From Blasia pusilla (lineage: Eukaryota > Marchantiophyta > Marchantiopsida > Blasiales), in NCBI GenBank assembly GCA_050084515.1, contig CM114274.1:25482001-25546000 (forward strand): a stretch of DNA of 64,000 bases, in the 5' to 3' direction. Below the pieces are notes generated by a model that worked only from the letters and a program-made list of their open reading frames with translations, made no database searches and was not told the DNA's origin. Numbering within the stretch: the stretch's first letter is position 1; the number at the start of each line of letters is the position of its first letter. Of this stretch, positions 12,881 through 26,336 are shown piece after piece. The position numbers were made by a program, and so were the translations under genes.

Positions 12881-15800
12881 CGGACACATACTTTGTTCAT
12901 GTGCAACCTTGGTAACCCTAGTAGTCATTTTAACATAAACCCTTTCGTGATGCAATGAATTCATGGAGAAACACAGTTATCTAATGACATCCAATGAAAT
13001 ACATTATCATGACTATTTAAACCAAGTCTTGCAATTGTCAAAAATATAGTAGAGTCTAGAATCTTAATTCAATCTTTGCTTCATATTATTGTGTAGGGAG
13101 ATGAGTTTTTGTTAGAATCTATAATTTTGACATGAAAGAGAAATAGGTATTTTTGGATAAGAAAATTTAAATTTCCAACCACTAACTCAACCCTCACAAC
13201 TTCATGCACAAAAAAAGAATTTGAATTTGAATAAGAACGCATATAGGCATAGGAATAGACATATTACGGAATTGCGATTGTTATCCCATAAGATACTTCA
13301 AAAAGTTGAATTTGAAATTAAAACGATCAATGGGAAGAAGTCTATGGGGATCCCCATGCTCTCTGAAAGAAAGAATTCCAATTTTATATTTATTTTGACC
13401 AGCTGGTTATTGAGTTACGATTGAGTTTGTATGCATGAGCGAGAAAATAAGCCAATTTATGAAAGAAATTTCAATGTATGGACATTCGGAAACCATATGT
13501 CGACAACCCTGACAACACGTAAATATTGAGGTACCCTCATATTTCCCTGTTTATCACGTGAAAAACAGAGAATCTGACAAAATAGCATACCCTATAACGT
13601 AGAGAAAAATTATCCTTCTTATACAGTCAATAGCTCAAGAGATGTCGTTGGACTTAAGTCCCGCTATTTGAGACTCCCTGTTTCCTGACAATATCATATT
13701 TGCTAGTCCTAAAGCCTAAAGGCTATTCTCAAAGCTAACTCATGTGAGCTTCGAGAATCTCATGACACCTCAAACAAGCCTATGTGCATAAATCGAATTT
13801 CAAACACATGAAAATGTGATGATAATAGTATTTCAAATTTTAATTAAAAAAAGGGACATATCATCATTATTTCACACTAAACCCTAACCCAAACTCTACA
13901 CGTTCATCTACTAACAAGCACTAATAAGAACCTCAAACCCCTTATACCCTGCCCAGCACACCCTAACTTCAGCCTAGACAAGCAGTCCCATATTACTCTT
14001 AAGACCACGGCTTTGACTGGCACCATTGACCTCAATTGAACTGAAGTTTTACTCCCTATGCTTTTATTCCCTATAATTAGCATAGGGAATAAAAGTTGTC
14101 CTTTCGTACCTACTCCATGAAAAGTGGAGGAACTTTGTACTTCGCCAAACCGCTCATTTGGAGCCACTTTTCTAAAATGAATCTCGATCAACTATAATTA
14201 GACCAACTAACTTAAAGTTGCGGTTTCCTACCAGGGTTAGTGAACGGACAAAAGGCGGTTAACTTGTCTTTGGTGGTGTTGCATCAAAACCGGGGCGCAT
14301 ATAACCATTAATGGATATTTATTTTTCAGCTTTATTTGGAAGTCGAGCAAGTAAGAAAAATTCTTTTCATTACATGAAAAAAATAAAAATTAATGAGATT
14401 CTTTTTTCTTTTTCTTAAATGACGGAATTATGTATTAGAAGTCACGTCTATTTTCCACCATTAAGGAATTAATAAGATTTATTTCGTTAGGCGCTTGGAA
14501 ATATTATCCACAAAAGAAGTGGTAGAGAGCAGTTTCGACAGGTCACGACACGTCCTCCAATTCTAGTTTCAGTCGTCATCGCTATTGTTCATATCAACCA
14601 ATCCCTCATCGTTCGATGGAGTGTTCGTCAAATATAGGGTTTTGGAGGTGAAACAAGAGACGCCAAACAAGTCAAAAGAAACGCGTTTAATTCACGTTAA
14701 GTAGAATAGTAATTATGCAATGGAATCTTCTTGTCATTTTGTTAACCTCGAGAGGAAAATAGGAAACAAAAGAGAAAATTTTTCATAGAACATTAGGAGA
14801 GAAAGAAAAACTTTTTTTGAGTTGAAATGAGTGGAAAATGACCCAATAATTACTTTGATTTTTTATGAGATTTGATCGCTTAAAACTCATTCTTAATTTT
14901 ACAATCGATTATATATGTAATCAATGACAATCAACAGTACTTGTAATTTAGATACACGAGCCAAAAAATGGTTTAATTTTCTAATTAATTGTACAATGGG
15001 AAAATAAATTTGCATATTTTTTATTGAAAGTAAAGTTTTTAAGAGTATATAATAATGTATACGGAAGCACAAGCGGTTGGAAGAAAAAATGTTCAACTTT
15101 TGAAACTTAATATGCAAGGAGGAGAGGAGAGAATAAGAGATGAAGTTGAAGGACCCCTAAACAAGGTATTCAGATGGAGTATTTTTTGAATGAAGGAGGC
15201 GAGTATGGGATAAGATTTTGAAATATAGAGTAAGTTTAGAAAGTGAGATGAGATTTTTCTCACAATGAAAATGAAAGGGCTCGAATATATCTTTGAGCAT
15301 CCTCCCCTATTTCACCCTTGTGATGTTCCTTCAACTTAGCCTCATGCCTATCATGGATAGAAGGAATTCACGTATTTGATCATCCCTTTGATGTTCTAAT
15401 TATCGCTAGTCTTCATGTCCGTCTCAAACTCCTCATCAACATACTTATGATTCACTCTTGATCTTAGTGATCAACGTGAAACAAATTAATTACAAATCTA
15501 TCCATGACAAGAGAAAAAGGCATAAAGATTCTCACCGGTATAATGAATAGAATGTTCCATGTTCCTTCCTTCCTAGATCTCTTTCCATTTGTCATAGTTA
15601 ATGGATATATCATTGGATTCTTCCATGGTGAGAAACTCAATCTACTATGACACATGATCACCCATCTAATCATTTAAATAAACTCTTTCAATTTGGATGT
15701 TGCACCTACATGCATCCTCACTATCTTCCGTTTGGCTCTCATGAATGGCTAAGGGGTTAGTAATTTAGGCAATGCAAAATACTATTACACTACTCAAGCC

Positions 15801-17199
15801 AAATTGTTGTATGGAATTCATGTTCATTTCAACTTCCTCACTTAGATTGGACTTATTCCTCTTCATCATACTCTTGATTCACACCTGATTTTAGTGACCA
15901 ACACAAAACATATTAGTGATCTCAAAAGTGTTATGTCAAACTTCCATGAGATAACTCCCTAGATATATTATTGTAGATATGTTTGGTGATAGTTATTTTA
16001 AGTCGTAGAAATACTCTATCGGAAAGAGAATATCATCCTTATTTTATTTATACATGTTTTCTTCAAAGAAAACATGTGAGATGTGAGCCTAAATGGACAT
16101 CCTCATTGTTGTGCTATACTTTAGACCTTTTCTTATTACCATTATGAGCTTTCAAGTAATCGATGATTGCAAGTATTCAAGTTCCTTACAAGATTTCACG
16201 TTGTGAAAGCAAGTAAGCTTGTAGGAGGAGACTAGTTAGTGCCCTTGAGGGACCGTGCGATGCAAAGTCCTGTGCGTATAGCGCCCCCCGTCCTGAATGT
16301 TTACGCTTCGGGTTTAGGGTGTATATATGTATAGGCGTCGGGTTTAGGGTGACACGTCTCATACTCTGCAGGCGTCGCCATGTCATAAGCATTCCTCAAG
16401 TTATAGTATAGATGAATCACCATTACTACTAGTTATATATATGACTACATGGGATATGCATTTTAATAATCGAAGTACACTCGTCTTATTAAATTTAGAT
16501 ATTTCCGATTATTTGATAGGCATGCAAATCATAGACTTCCAACGTGTCAAGTTTGAACCCTTGGTTTGAATCTAAAAGTTTGTGAACTTTTTGCTATATT
16601 TTCCCCGTTGCAAGTATTAAAATTTAGATAACAAAACAAAAAAGTATAGAAGAAACAATACACGTGTTGATCGTTCATACATGCTCAAGCTCTCTGCATA
16701 CGCTTGCACTAAAATTCCCTCATAGGGTTGTTGGATGGGAACTTGGAATAACTTCCTTGTCGGTTTTCGTTGGCTCTTTATCATAATACCAAAATATTAG
16801 ATACCGTATGATGCACGGGTCGTATGAGGGGTAATTTATCATAATTACTTAACCTACACCAAAAATTATCAAAGGACACCATATGTGAAAACGGGAGGTG
16901 TTTGAAAATCAAAGGGTAATAGCATAGATTGTGAACCAAGGTGCATGTAGAAACCCCATTGAATAATAGCAGTTTCTTCTCCACATCCAAATTCTAAGAG
17001 ATAAAAAGAATTTCCAAAAAAATCGAAACAACCCAAAATCCAAAACCTGCGGGATAAAAAAAAATCCATAAAAACCGAAGGAATAAGAAGAATTTCCATA
17101 AAAAATTGAAACACCCAGAACTCCAAAATCGAAGGGACGAAAAAAGTCCGTAAAAGAACTGAAGAACCCTAAAATCCCGTCCCCGTAAAATCTGTAAGG
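12881..17199. other. Gene-less stretch with one strong hairpin
   Basis: AT-rich, with only short frames. The 95-codon minus frame at 13904-14191 has balanced composition but no domain I recognise. A perfect 14-bp hairpin with a 7-base loop lies inside it at 14061-14095. Short near-repeats of 'atccataaaaa' and 'gaagaatttcc' at 16990-17110 precede the GC-rich island. Confidence 0.5.
14061..14095. repeat. Perfect 14-bp hairpin, 7-base loop
   Basis: The arm CTTTTATTCCCTAT at 14061-14074 pairs exactly with 14082-14095. The preceding text repeats part of the arm ('actccctatgctttt'), so alternative stems are possible. Without a T-rich tail or a gene in register it is not convincing as a terminator. 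Confidence 0.75.
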
Positions 17200-18584
17200 A
17201 GACAAATATACTCTGAAAGCTTGGCCTCGAACCGGAAAGGGTCGAATCCGGACTCCGTCAAACGGGAAGTTGTGTGTGCGGCCTTTGCCCCTCTCTCTCT
17301 CGCTCTCTTAGCTTCGGCTGAAAGGTACGGCGCGAGGGGAACGAAAGGTTCGGCGGACGCGCGCGCGCGATCAGCGCAGGCCTTTCGTCGTTCGGTGCTG
17401 AAACCAGCGGAGCAGTCACTACTCGCCACCTTCAGCGTCTCAGCGAATCTGTGGCGTTGCGACGCGATTCGGAAGTGACGGCTGCAGCTTCTTCGCGTCG
17501 TCTGTCGCTCGTGGCGTCCCAACCCACTGCTGCGTCCGAGAGCGTTCGTGGGGTGGGCTCTTCGCCCGCGAGGGGATGGTTCCCACAGTCGGAACGCGAA
17601 GGAAAGCGGCCGGTCCTGTCCGCTCCGCAGCGGTTGGCGAAATCGCCTCGCACGTCCGCGTATATATCCACATGGACGCGACGATCATAGCGGTTTCCAT
17701 CCGATCGCCGAGTGCGTCCTCCCGTATGGACCGAATTCCGTCCGGAGGTCGGCGGAGGTTCGCATCACGACCTCCACGCTCTCCGGAGCGCCTTCTACGA
17801 GCGCACGCGATGCGGACGCACTTCGGTTGCACCCTGCGACGTCGCCTGCCAGGCTCGCTCACCCGAGCGAAGCTCACTTCGCCTCCCCCTCATCTCATCG
17901 CCTGTTCCACGGCCCCTGTGCGCGAGTTCATGGAATGCGGACGCCATTCCCCCACAAACACCTCCCGCGAAGCGAACGAACGAACGAGTTCATGGAACGC
18001 GGACGCAATTCCGATCCGCCGCCCCCCGCCGCACAAGGCGAACGAAGGAAACAGCTCCATCACGCAAGACGGCAGATTCGCGTTCACCGCAGTCCGTGAG
18101 AGGAGGAGACCGGTTCACCGCAGACCGCGCGAAGGAGGGGCTTTAAGAGCGCGCGGGTGGGAGGATGGCGTCGTTGCCTGCGTCCTTGTATTCCTTGGGG
18201 TGCAGGTCCTGGTTTCCACCTGGCAATGAGTCCCCCCTCTCCTTTTAGCAATGAACAGGCTCTTTAGTGTATGCTCTCGCTCAGAGAATCGTGGCCTTTC
18301 CGTTCGTTAGTGGAAAGGCCGATCCACCATCCACAGTCGGCGGTTATAGGACTGCCTACTCTTACTCTGGCGGAAAGCCCACCGAACGAAATCCAACGCA
18401 AATGCAGCAATCGCAGCTCTCGGTGTGCGCCGCGAAGGGAAGCTGCTGCATCTTTAGAAAACCGGCCGTTTGGTGCTTCGAATCGTTTGAAAACAGAGTG
18501 CGTGAGTGAGCGAGCGAGTCCGGACGACGTGCTGTGGACGGGAATTGGCCGAAGCTTCATTTCTTGGGTGAGAGGGCGTCCACG

Positions 18585-18627
<43 letters not shown>

Positions 18628-19206
18628 TCTTCGCAATTGAGAGAATGCTGCCTGACATGGTCTTGCTCCGAAGTGGGAGGGATGACTGACGAAACGAGAC
18701 GCGTCGACAGAGGAAGAGGGAGAGGAGGTTCAAGGGGTTGAATTCGGAATTGGAGGGACCAAAGCTTGCGTCGAGGACTTCGATTCCTCTCCGGCACGGA
18801 CTTGCATATGCGCTCCGCTTTGCACTGCACTTCTTCACTTCTGGAATCCGTCATGGCCCCGGGATTGCATCAATGAACGGCTGAATGCATGAAGTTTTTG
18901 AAGTTTCGCGGAATTCGACGGCGTGCGGTGCAGACATCACCGAAAGTAGCCTTTTTCAACGCCGTCTTCGACCGATACGGAATTCGGGTGATCCCTGCGT
19001 CGATGTCTTTCGCTCTTGCGCCGCACGTCTCTTCCCCTTCCCGCCTGTGAGTGCACGGAGTGTAGCATCGAGTTGCGGAACAGAGGGAAGGAGGTTGTCA
19101 AATAGAGCAAACAATTGCTGACGAGAGTAGGTGGACGAGAGCGAGAACAGTGCTTTCATTCACAGTGACAACGGCACATGCCCCGATTCCGCACGACGAT
19201 TCCTCG
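17200..19206 (+). promoter_or_regulatory. CpG-rich 5' region of the transporter gene
   Basis: GC content and CpG density rise abruptly near 17200 and stay high to the start codon at 19207. Long frames open simultaneously on both strands (for example 17576-18229 plus and 17440-17877 minus), a sign of GC-rich non-coding DNA. A (GA)n run of 34 bases lies at 18591-18624. The region probably holds the core promoter and a long, possibly intron-containing 5' UTR. I could not place a transcription start. CpG survival here, against CpG loss in nearby repeats, suggests it is unmethylated in the germline. Confidence 0.5.
18591..18624. repeat. (GA)n microsatellite
   Basis: Seventeen GA dinucleotides in the presumed 5' leader of the transporter gene. 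GA/CT tracts near plant gene starts are commonly bound by GAGA-binding BBR/BPC factors; that role here is inference. Confidence 0.9.
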
Positions 19207-22200
19207 ATGGAAGTCCCAATAGTAAGTTCCGGTGTGAGCGAGCCGGGCATTCTCCGCTCCGGAGGGATCCGAGCGACCAGTTCGCAGGAAATTCAGAGAC
19301 CCCGAGAGCCGTCTGGACAGTGCATAGTGGTGCCGATCGAGCAAGAAATGAAGCCCTCGTTCTACGGTCCGTCGGCCAACGCTCTCTCTCGGAAATCCAT
19401 CTTCAGCTATGGAACGGGGCACATGCTCAACGATCTCACAGCCGCGTGTTGGTTCACGTATCTTCTCATCTTCCTCAGAGACGTGGGCTTATCACCGCAG
19501 TAGGGATTCTTCAGCCCAGGCTTTCTTTCTGTGTGCTAATCTCTTCATTCTCTCTTTGCCCGACGATGATAGATGACGAGGACGAGCGGTGCTCGTGCTG
19601 ATACTCCCCCCACGTTTTCAACCAGTCTGCTGAATCGGAATCTGATATTCCTGTCTGCAGTGAAATTCTCTTGTTCAGACTGACGTCAATTGTCCATGGT
19701 TTCGACGCCGTACAGAGCTTCTTTCGGAGTGTTCAGTTGTTCAATTTCCAGAGCATCTAGATGAAGGAGCTCACGGAACAGGGGAGCTGAATTGTGGGAT
19801 CGAATTGGGTGGCAGGCAAGCGGCTGGGGTGATGCTGGCAGGTCAGGTGGCGGATGGAATCGCTACAATTCTTGTAGGTCGGCTGGTAAGTGAGGCAAGA
19901 ATTGTGTTCGGCCAGCAATTTCCAGGAATTTCACATGATGAATGTCTTATTCATCACTCTCGCAGTTTTGCAGATGCGATTGGCCATACCCATGCCGTGC
20001 GCAAGAGCTGTGCTAAGAATTTGTCTATCGTCACTCGGTTTTGACAGATAGACAAGTTCGGGCACTTCAAATTGTGGCATGCGGGTGGAACGATTTTGGT
20101 GGCTATTTCCTTCTCCTCAGTATTTGGAGGATGTTACGTATGCGATCTTCTAGGAACGACGTCCCTCTCCGCTATCACAGTGGGATATGGTGTTTTTGCC
20201 GCAATCTTCAACATTGGATGGGCAGCGACCCAAGTTTCTCACATGTAAGTTTCTGCTGGAACTGTATCTACTGAAGGGCTTCGATGCGCGGAGCTCTTGA
20301 GGGGATGTCAACCGGATAGCTGTCTGCGATGTCCAGCTCTCAATTGCTGGAGCTTCTGTAGGTTGCTACCCTCGAGCATTCCAAACCCTCACATGCACAG
20401 AGCTAGCGTACGAAGATTCCGTTTCCCTGAAACATAAATCACGGTGGCACCTGCACCTTGCTAATAATCCTCGTGGGATTGCACAGGTCTTTGGTCAACT
20501 GCATTACGGCCAATCCTTCGAGCAGAGTCTCTCTCAACAGTTGTAGAAATGCGTTTTCCATGGTGAGTCTGGTCACTGCTCGCCCCATCTCCTTGGATTT
20601 TTTACTTCATTTGGACGACGAAGGCCCAATTCCGTCTTACATCCATCATCCATACGCTAGGATGCGAGAGAACCTACCCATGGATGAAGTCGAAAGATTT
20701 CGGTAGCGGACGAAAAGGCTATGGAAACTTTTGGACTGCGGAATTGTCATAAAGCAATTCGCATTTGTGGAGCAGATTAGCCCTCATCTTCTAGGACACC
20801 AATCGCGGAGCAAAGCTGCGCTAGTATTATCTTTCATTGTCTCCGAAGTTCTGAACCATAAGAAGAGATGAAAACCGCTGGCTGCACCTTATACTTCTAC
20901 CCTCTTAGACAATAACCCGAACAACACCATATCCTCGTCAACAGCCTGCGTGACTCCCAAGTACTTCCTTCAGCAGCGGCTCTGGTTTGCGCACCTCGCG
21001 GCCGAGGAAAGTAGTGGAGTAGTATAGGCGTTTTTCGCACTATTCTGCGTTTGTAATTGAGTTCCATTGTGACGGGATATCACGGACTTGACGAGTTACC
21101 TGAAACCTACCTTCTTTGCAGGTCGCTAACCTCTGTCTTTACGCGATTGCGTACGTGATTTTCTGGACTCTTCCTGGAGCGTCACCTCAGGGCGTTCATT
21201 TGCAGGTACTCTCTCTTCTAGACTGCCTCGCTTCTGACTTGCGGGAGAGCGCTTGCGCTTATGTAAAACGCACCGTCAGTGGAGAATTTCCGTCGAGGTT
21301 TTGTCAAGCGGATTACACAAGGAAGCACTTATTGTAGAGCGCTTGAGAGATGGTGCAGATGTTGCAAGAGATCATAGGTGTATCTATGGCTGGGCAGGGC
21401 TGCTTGTCACGTCTGAAATGACACTGGATGTGCGAAGATTGGTTTGACACAAACTTCTGTTCTGCTGGCAGTACAAATGGATTGCTTGGATTTCGATCTT
21501 CATCGGCAGTTGCTTTGTTTTGCTCTTCCTGTGTGGAGTGAGAGAACCTCGGTGAGTTAGTTCTTCCTGAACATAATCACGAATTAGTCCGCTAGCCTGT
21601 CGTCTGTCACGGGGAATTTATGTCAGCAAGAAGAATCTGACAGTCTCTAGATAAAGTGACTCTTCAAACGCATACCTATTGGACCATCCATAGGAATGGA
21701 CCATGAAAATTTCAGGATATATCGATCTTCACGGTCGCGGTGTTGTGAAAACAATTCAGGAGAAGCTTCATAATCTACCGTATCTTGAATTCCATCCCAA
21801 TTTAGGTCAAACCAACACGAACTACCATAGAGCAGAGCGAACATTCTAGGGAAGTGATGGAAGTGCTGGATCCACAGTTTCGATCAAGAACCGTAAGCTT
21901 TTTTACCTGTACGTAACTGGAAAGCGAAGTTCTTCCTCCGCTCTCCGTTGATTTTTCTCTGACGCCTGAGTGCACATACAGGTTGTCTCATCATTGTAAA
22001 GCGGCCAAAGACGCAGTCACGAAGACGCCGGTGACAACATGGTTTCATAAGTTGTTATACTACCAAGTTGCCGCAGTGTATACGCTCACACGTCTCACGA
22101 CCAACGTTTCGCAGGTTGGTACTAAGTGAAGCATGTATTGGCTCACTCGATTCTTTTGCCTCAATTGTAAACCGTAGAAAGAAAGAATCAAATCCTTCCT

Positions 22201-24681
22201 GTTGGAAACCATGATACGGACGAAATTCCATCGTTAACGAAACTTGCTTGATGTGAAAGTTCCGGTGAAGAAAAAGACTCGATTCAATGGTGGCATTGAC
22301 TCAGTGGTTCGGACTATCGAGTATTTCAAGGAGAGATATGGAAAAGGAGATGTCCTGTGAAATTGTGTCTGACGACTGCAAGACTGTCATGTTACAGGCA
22401 CTTCTTTCATTCTACCTCATTGATGACCTTGCGATGGGGGAGTCTTCGAAGGCTGTAGTACGTCTCCTCAACAGAAACCTTTTTGTTGCCATCATGAAGA
22501 ATCATCTCCGAGGCATCCAAAATCATCTTCTTCAAGGAGCCTTGTCAACTTAAGTGAATCATTCTTTGCCGTGTTAGAGAGAAAACCTTGAAGCTATTTG
22601 AGCGAAGGCGAGTGGATTCTGAATGACCAGTGAATTGTATGCCTTGCATCATTGAGCTTGAAGGAGACCCGTGGTACCTAAATCTGACCTTATCCGTTTT
22701 CTCAAATGTCAGGTTCCGGCGATAATATACGTTTGTAGTTTCTTGACTTCCCTAGTACTCCAGGTAAGGCGTACGCTGGTTTCATCGTGTATTTCCCAGA
22801 TGCTGTTTTGGAAGTCATCCTTATGCACTTGTGCAGATTGAGGCGCCGTAGTGCTTTGGCCACCGAGTAGATGCTCCTTGACGGGCTCCGTTTTGTGGTG
22901 GATTTCCAGGAACTACACTGGAATGGCCATCGCTTGAAGTTCTTTTTCGCCGTCGGTTCCTTCCTCTGGATTCTCTCAGGAGCTTTGTTATACGTCCTTC
23001 CCGCAGCTTTTAAATCATCAGTTTTCGGTGTTGCGAGCATTATTGGACTCGGGAGTGCGTTGATGCTGGTGAGTTTGATTTGTTCAGTAGTACAGACAAG
23101 TCGAGAACTCCCATTTCTCGATTGCTCATGGATGGATCAGCATGATGCGAGGTTCATAGGTAGAATCACAAAGCGTACTTGGAACTGATTCATCTGAACT
23201 GAATTTCTAAGCGTTAACAGTACAAGTCTCCCGTGTCTCATCGATCTTCGATTTAGTAGTAAGTCAGATATCTGCAAAGACGCACTACTCAGCTGTCATA
23301 GATTAATTGCCGCGTTGATTCAAAAGTAGAATTGCAAGGCTCACTCACTGTGAAGTGATGCATCTGAAGTGAGTTTCGGAGCGTTGACAAACTGAGGCTC
23401 CCATGCCTCGTCAATCTATGATTCAGTTGTGAGTGAGATCCTAAATATGTCCGCAGGAATCTTGCAAAGACTCGCAACCCAGCTTTCATAGATGAAGTGG
23501 ACAGAGAGTATTCGCAGTGTCTGGCAACCCGGTAATGCAAGAAAAATGTCCGAATAGTTACGACACGAAGAAGAAGATAGTCTCAGTTGTCTTTCGACGT
23601 TGGTGCGTGGTTCTCCAAATTGGGTTCATTTCATGTGGTTGTGGTTGTGAAGGATCAGTGAAGGTTAATGGGGAGACTTTACTAATGACCCGAATGCACA
23701 CCAGGTGACTGCCACCAGCATTCAGGGCATACTCGTGGGACATGATCTGTCTGGCGTTGCATTCGTGTACGGATCATTAAGCTTCATGGACAAGATAACT
23801 TGTGGATTCGCTTTGTATCTAATTGAAGGCTTGAATGGTAACCCTTCAACTCTTCACCTATTTCTTGTACCTCCAAAACTTTTAATGCAGAATGCTGTGA
23901 TTCCGGGATTTCGAGCAATTTCCGGATTTTCGGTGAGAGTAGGGTCCAGTTTGAAGACGTTGCATCCCAGATTGGCTACCTCGATGCCTGTGAACAATAG
24001 TTAACCTGCTATGGATATCAGAGCTGATAGCCACTCGCGGAATCTGTTGTATCAAAAGAATGACTATTTGAGAGTTGGGTGAAGAAGGCGACTGAGACTT
24101 CTAAGCTCTGAAAAAAGGAAGATCGAATTCTGAATGAGGAGCAGAATGAAAGAGCGCAATGAATCTTCCAATAGTTCACTAATCTACATGTGCTATGGCT
24201 CGCAGTGGAAACTCGCTCATGTCGTCGACATCTTTCTGATCTATCAATCTGCAATGGCTCAATTATTAGATCAGCCCTGGGACTCGTTCCCAGCGGCTGT
24301 GCTCTCTTGGCTGTCCTGGTCACACTCACGATGAATCTGGGGGAGACCGACCGAGAAGTGTCCTCGCTACGCAAGCCCCTGTTGGCAGCGGAAGAATCGT
24401 CAATTGACAATGACCAAGATGAAGCAAGTGTTCTCAAAAGTAACGGCACCACCTCAGCAGCAGAGAACACGAGGACATCTTCAAGACCCATACTTCCTCC
24501 AAGGGCAGCATCTTTTCGCAGGTACAAACCATTCGAAGGAGAGCAAGTAGTAGATCAGGACATAGAAAGGAACAGGCGAGAAGAGTCTGGAGCCCAACTC
24601 ACTTGGTGGGAAACGCTGGAGTCCGCAACGGTGGGCAGGTGGGGATCGATTCGGAAAACACCAGCCATATGGCTCGAATGA
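19207..24681 (+). CDS. MFSD12-like: MFSD12-like major facilitator transporter, 13 coding exons
   Basis: Joined coding exons, all with GT-AG introns and matching phases: 19207-19499, 19816-19885, 20048-20244, 20487-20562, 21122-21205, 21472-21551, 21982-22114, 22398-22457, 22713-22763, 22910-23068, 23705-23837, 23891-23932, 24275-24681. They total 1785 bases (594 residues plus stop). A soluble N-terminus is followed by the family signature GHMLNDLTAACWFTYLL, then about twelve hydrophobic segments, including LAGQVADGIATILVGRL (TM2) and a loop reading FGHFKLWHAGG. The tail of about 110 residues is hydrophilic and begins SSLRKPLL. The animal relative MFSD12 imports cysteine into lysosomes and melanosomes; an endomembrane location is likely here but the substrate is unknown. 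The first in-frame ATG is 19207. The short exon 12 and the start of exon 13 are the least certain. It is the only intact host gene seen. Confidence 0.85.
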
Positions 24682-25857
24682 GTGAGACTGAATCAACGAG
24701 ATCATCAGAAACTCGATGCTTGCTGGGACCTCATCAGTACACACCAACTCATTGATCACGGTGACATCTCGTCAACATTGGATCGATGCCAGCAGTCGTT
24801 CATTCGTGCCACTTCAAAAGGGTTTGCAAGAGATCTTGTCCATCATCGCCTGAATGTGCCCAGCGGGTTTGTTACACACAGCCGTCATCCCATCCATTCC
24901 CGTGCCAGTTCAGTTGGAGGTCCAAAGGGCAGACGGCGGCAGAGGATAGATTAGGAGGACAGAAGTGACACCGACAGCAGGAGGATTATATTGCCCGAGG
25001 CATTCGTGGAGGAAGCAATTCTAGAGGAGTAGGAAACGAAAATCCACAAAAACAAAACATGGCAGATGAAATCATCCGACATCTCGATCATGGTGGGAAT
25101 CACAGGATTGGCATTGCAATACTGGCTTGGCACCTGCTCCCACCCCAACCATGTTGTGTAAAATCACAGAATGGAAAGCACACGATTCTTTTCTCTCGCG
25201 TTTCATCAACTCTTCGGCCTTCCTTTCATTTACTGGCAGCTCTCTTAATCTCTCTCGCCCCCGTCTCATCTCATCGCATTTCATTGGCATTGCAGAACAA
25301 GAGCTCTTCAAACCTCGCATTCCATCATCCCAGCACACACACTCCTGCCCTACACGATTCTGGATGAGGCTTGCACGATTGGCACTGGGAATCCCAGCCA
25401 ATAACTCCCCACCCCAAACAACAATAGGAAATCTGTCGGTACCGTAATGGAACTCAGTCCAGACTTCTTTCTTTCTCTCGCATGATCCCATCTCATCAAG
25501 CCCCTCCCTGGTAGCGAAGGAAGCTCGACGCTCATTCATTCCACAGACAGACAGCATTAGCTTCCGCCACGCCCATCGAATGCCATCTTCTCGCACTCTG
25601 TCATCTCACCGCATTAACACTGCGATTGCATTTCTGGTAACCTCCGTTGTGCAGCTTCGAAAACGCGTTCACGACGCTGATCCGAGTTTGCCCCCCTCCT
25701 CCAACCCGAAGGCCATACTTAGGGCCGGGTCCCAAGGGCCTATGCAGACTTCATTTGCGCGACCAATTGGTATTTCCGCAAGACAAGCGAAAGAAAATAT
25801 GCGGTTTTTAACAGAAAGCGTTAGTTATGTAGTGATAACTTAAGCGTCGCCGGATAA
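24682..25857 (+). other. Downstream region of the transporter gene
   Basis: Composition stays moderately GC-rich. Frames open on both strands (for example 25072-25596 minus, 174 codons) without recognisable domains. The first few hundred bases are probably 3' UTR. A clear AATAAA-type signal was not found close to the stop codon. Confidence 0.35.
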
Positions 25858-25888
25858 TTTCTGCACCCACAAAATTTGGGTGCAGAAA
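25858..25888. repeat. Perfect 12-bp hairpin
   Basis: TTTCTGCACCCA (25858-25869) pairs exactly with TGGGTGCAGAAA (25877-25888) around a 7-base loop. It lies in a GC-rich non-coding block (25700-26330) that borders the LTR-like repeat and may be part of the internal region of that element. Confidence 0.75.
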
Positions 25889-26336
25889 AAGTGGCGAACC
25901 CTTAATGTTGCGGCGGCGTACCGCCCATGGGACCCGGCTCTTAGCCGCGGTCTTGCATTGGAGGCCACCTAGGCTAGCGGCTAAACTAGGAGTTAGGTGG
26001 ATCGCGGTTCCCATGACCCGCTAGGCGACTAACGGCGAAACTAGGACTGCTGTTCCTAAACCCTTTTCCATCGCCCGCTATTTCTCGTACATAGCGGGAG
26101 TGGCAGTCGGCTATGTGTGTTAGGATCCGGTCCCATGTGACGCGCTCTGTGTCCAATCACAATCGGAGTCGTTGCGGCCATTGTAAGGCAATTGGAAGAA
26201 TTTTGTTGTATAGTTTTGTTTCCCTCGCCGGTTTTTGATATTGGAAATGAGCGGTAGCAAAGTCGCAACGACTTGCGCCTTGAATTGTAACGGCACGAAT
26301 TCTGCTCAGATCCCATTAGTTTGGATGCATCCCATC

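Noticed and set aside
13904-14191. 95-codon minus frame with balanced composition
   Set aside because: A short 'TACGAAAGGAC'-like string recalled the conserved LSU rRNA loop, but the rest does not look like rRNA, and no protein family was recognised. A hairpin inside it suggests repeat DNA.
17576-18229. 217-codon plus-strand frame and overlapping long frames on both strands at 17.2-18.9 kb
   Set aside because: Several frames open at once in GC-rich CpG-dense sequence, with low-complexity Arg/Ser/Pro content and no domain. Best read as promoter and 5' UTR.
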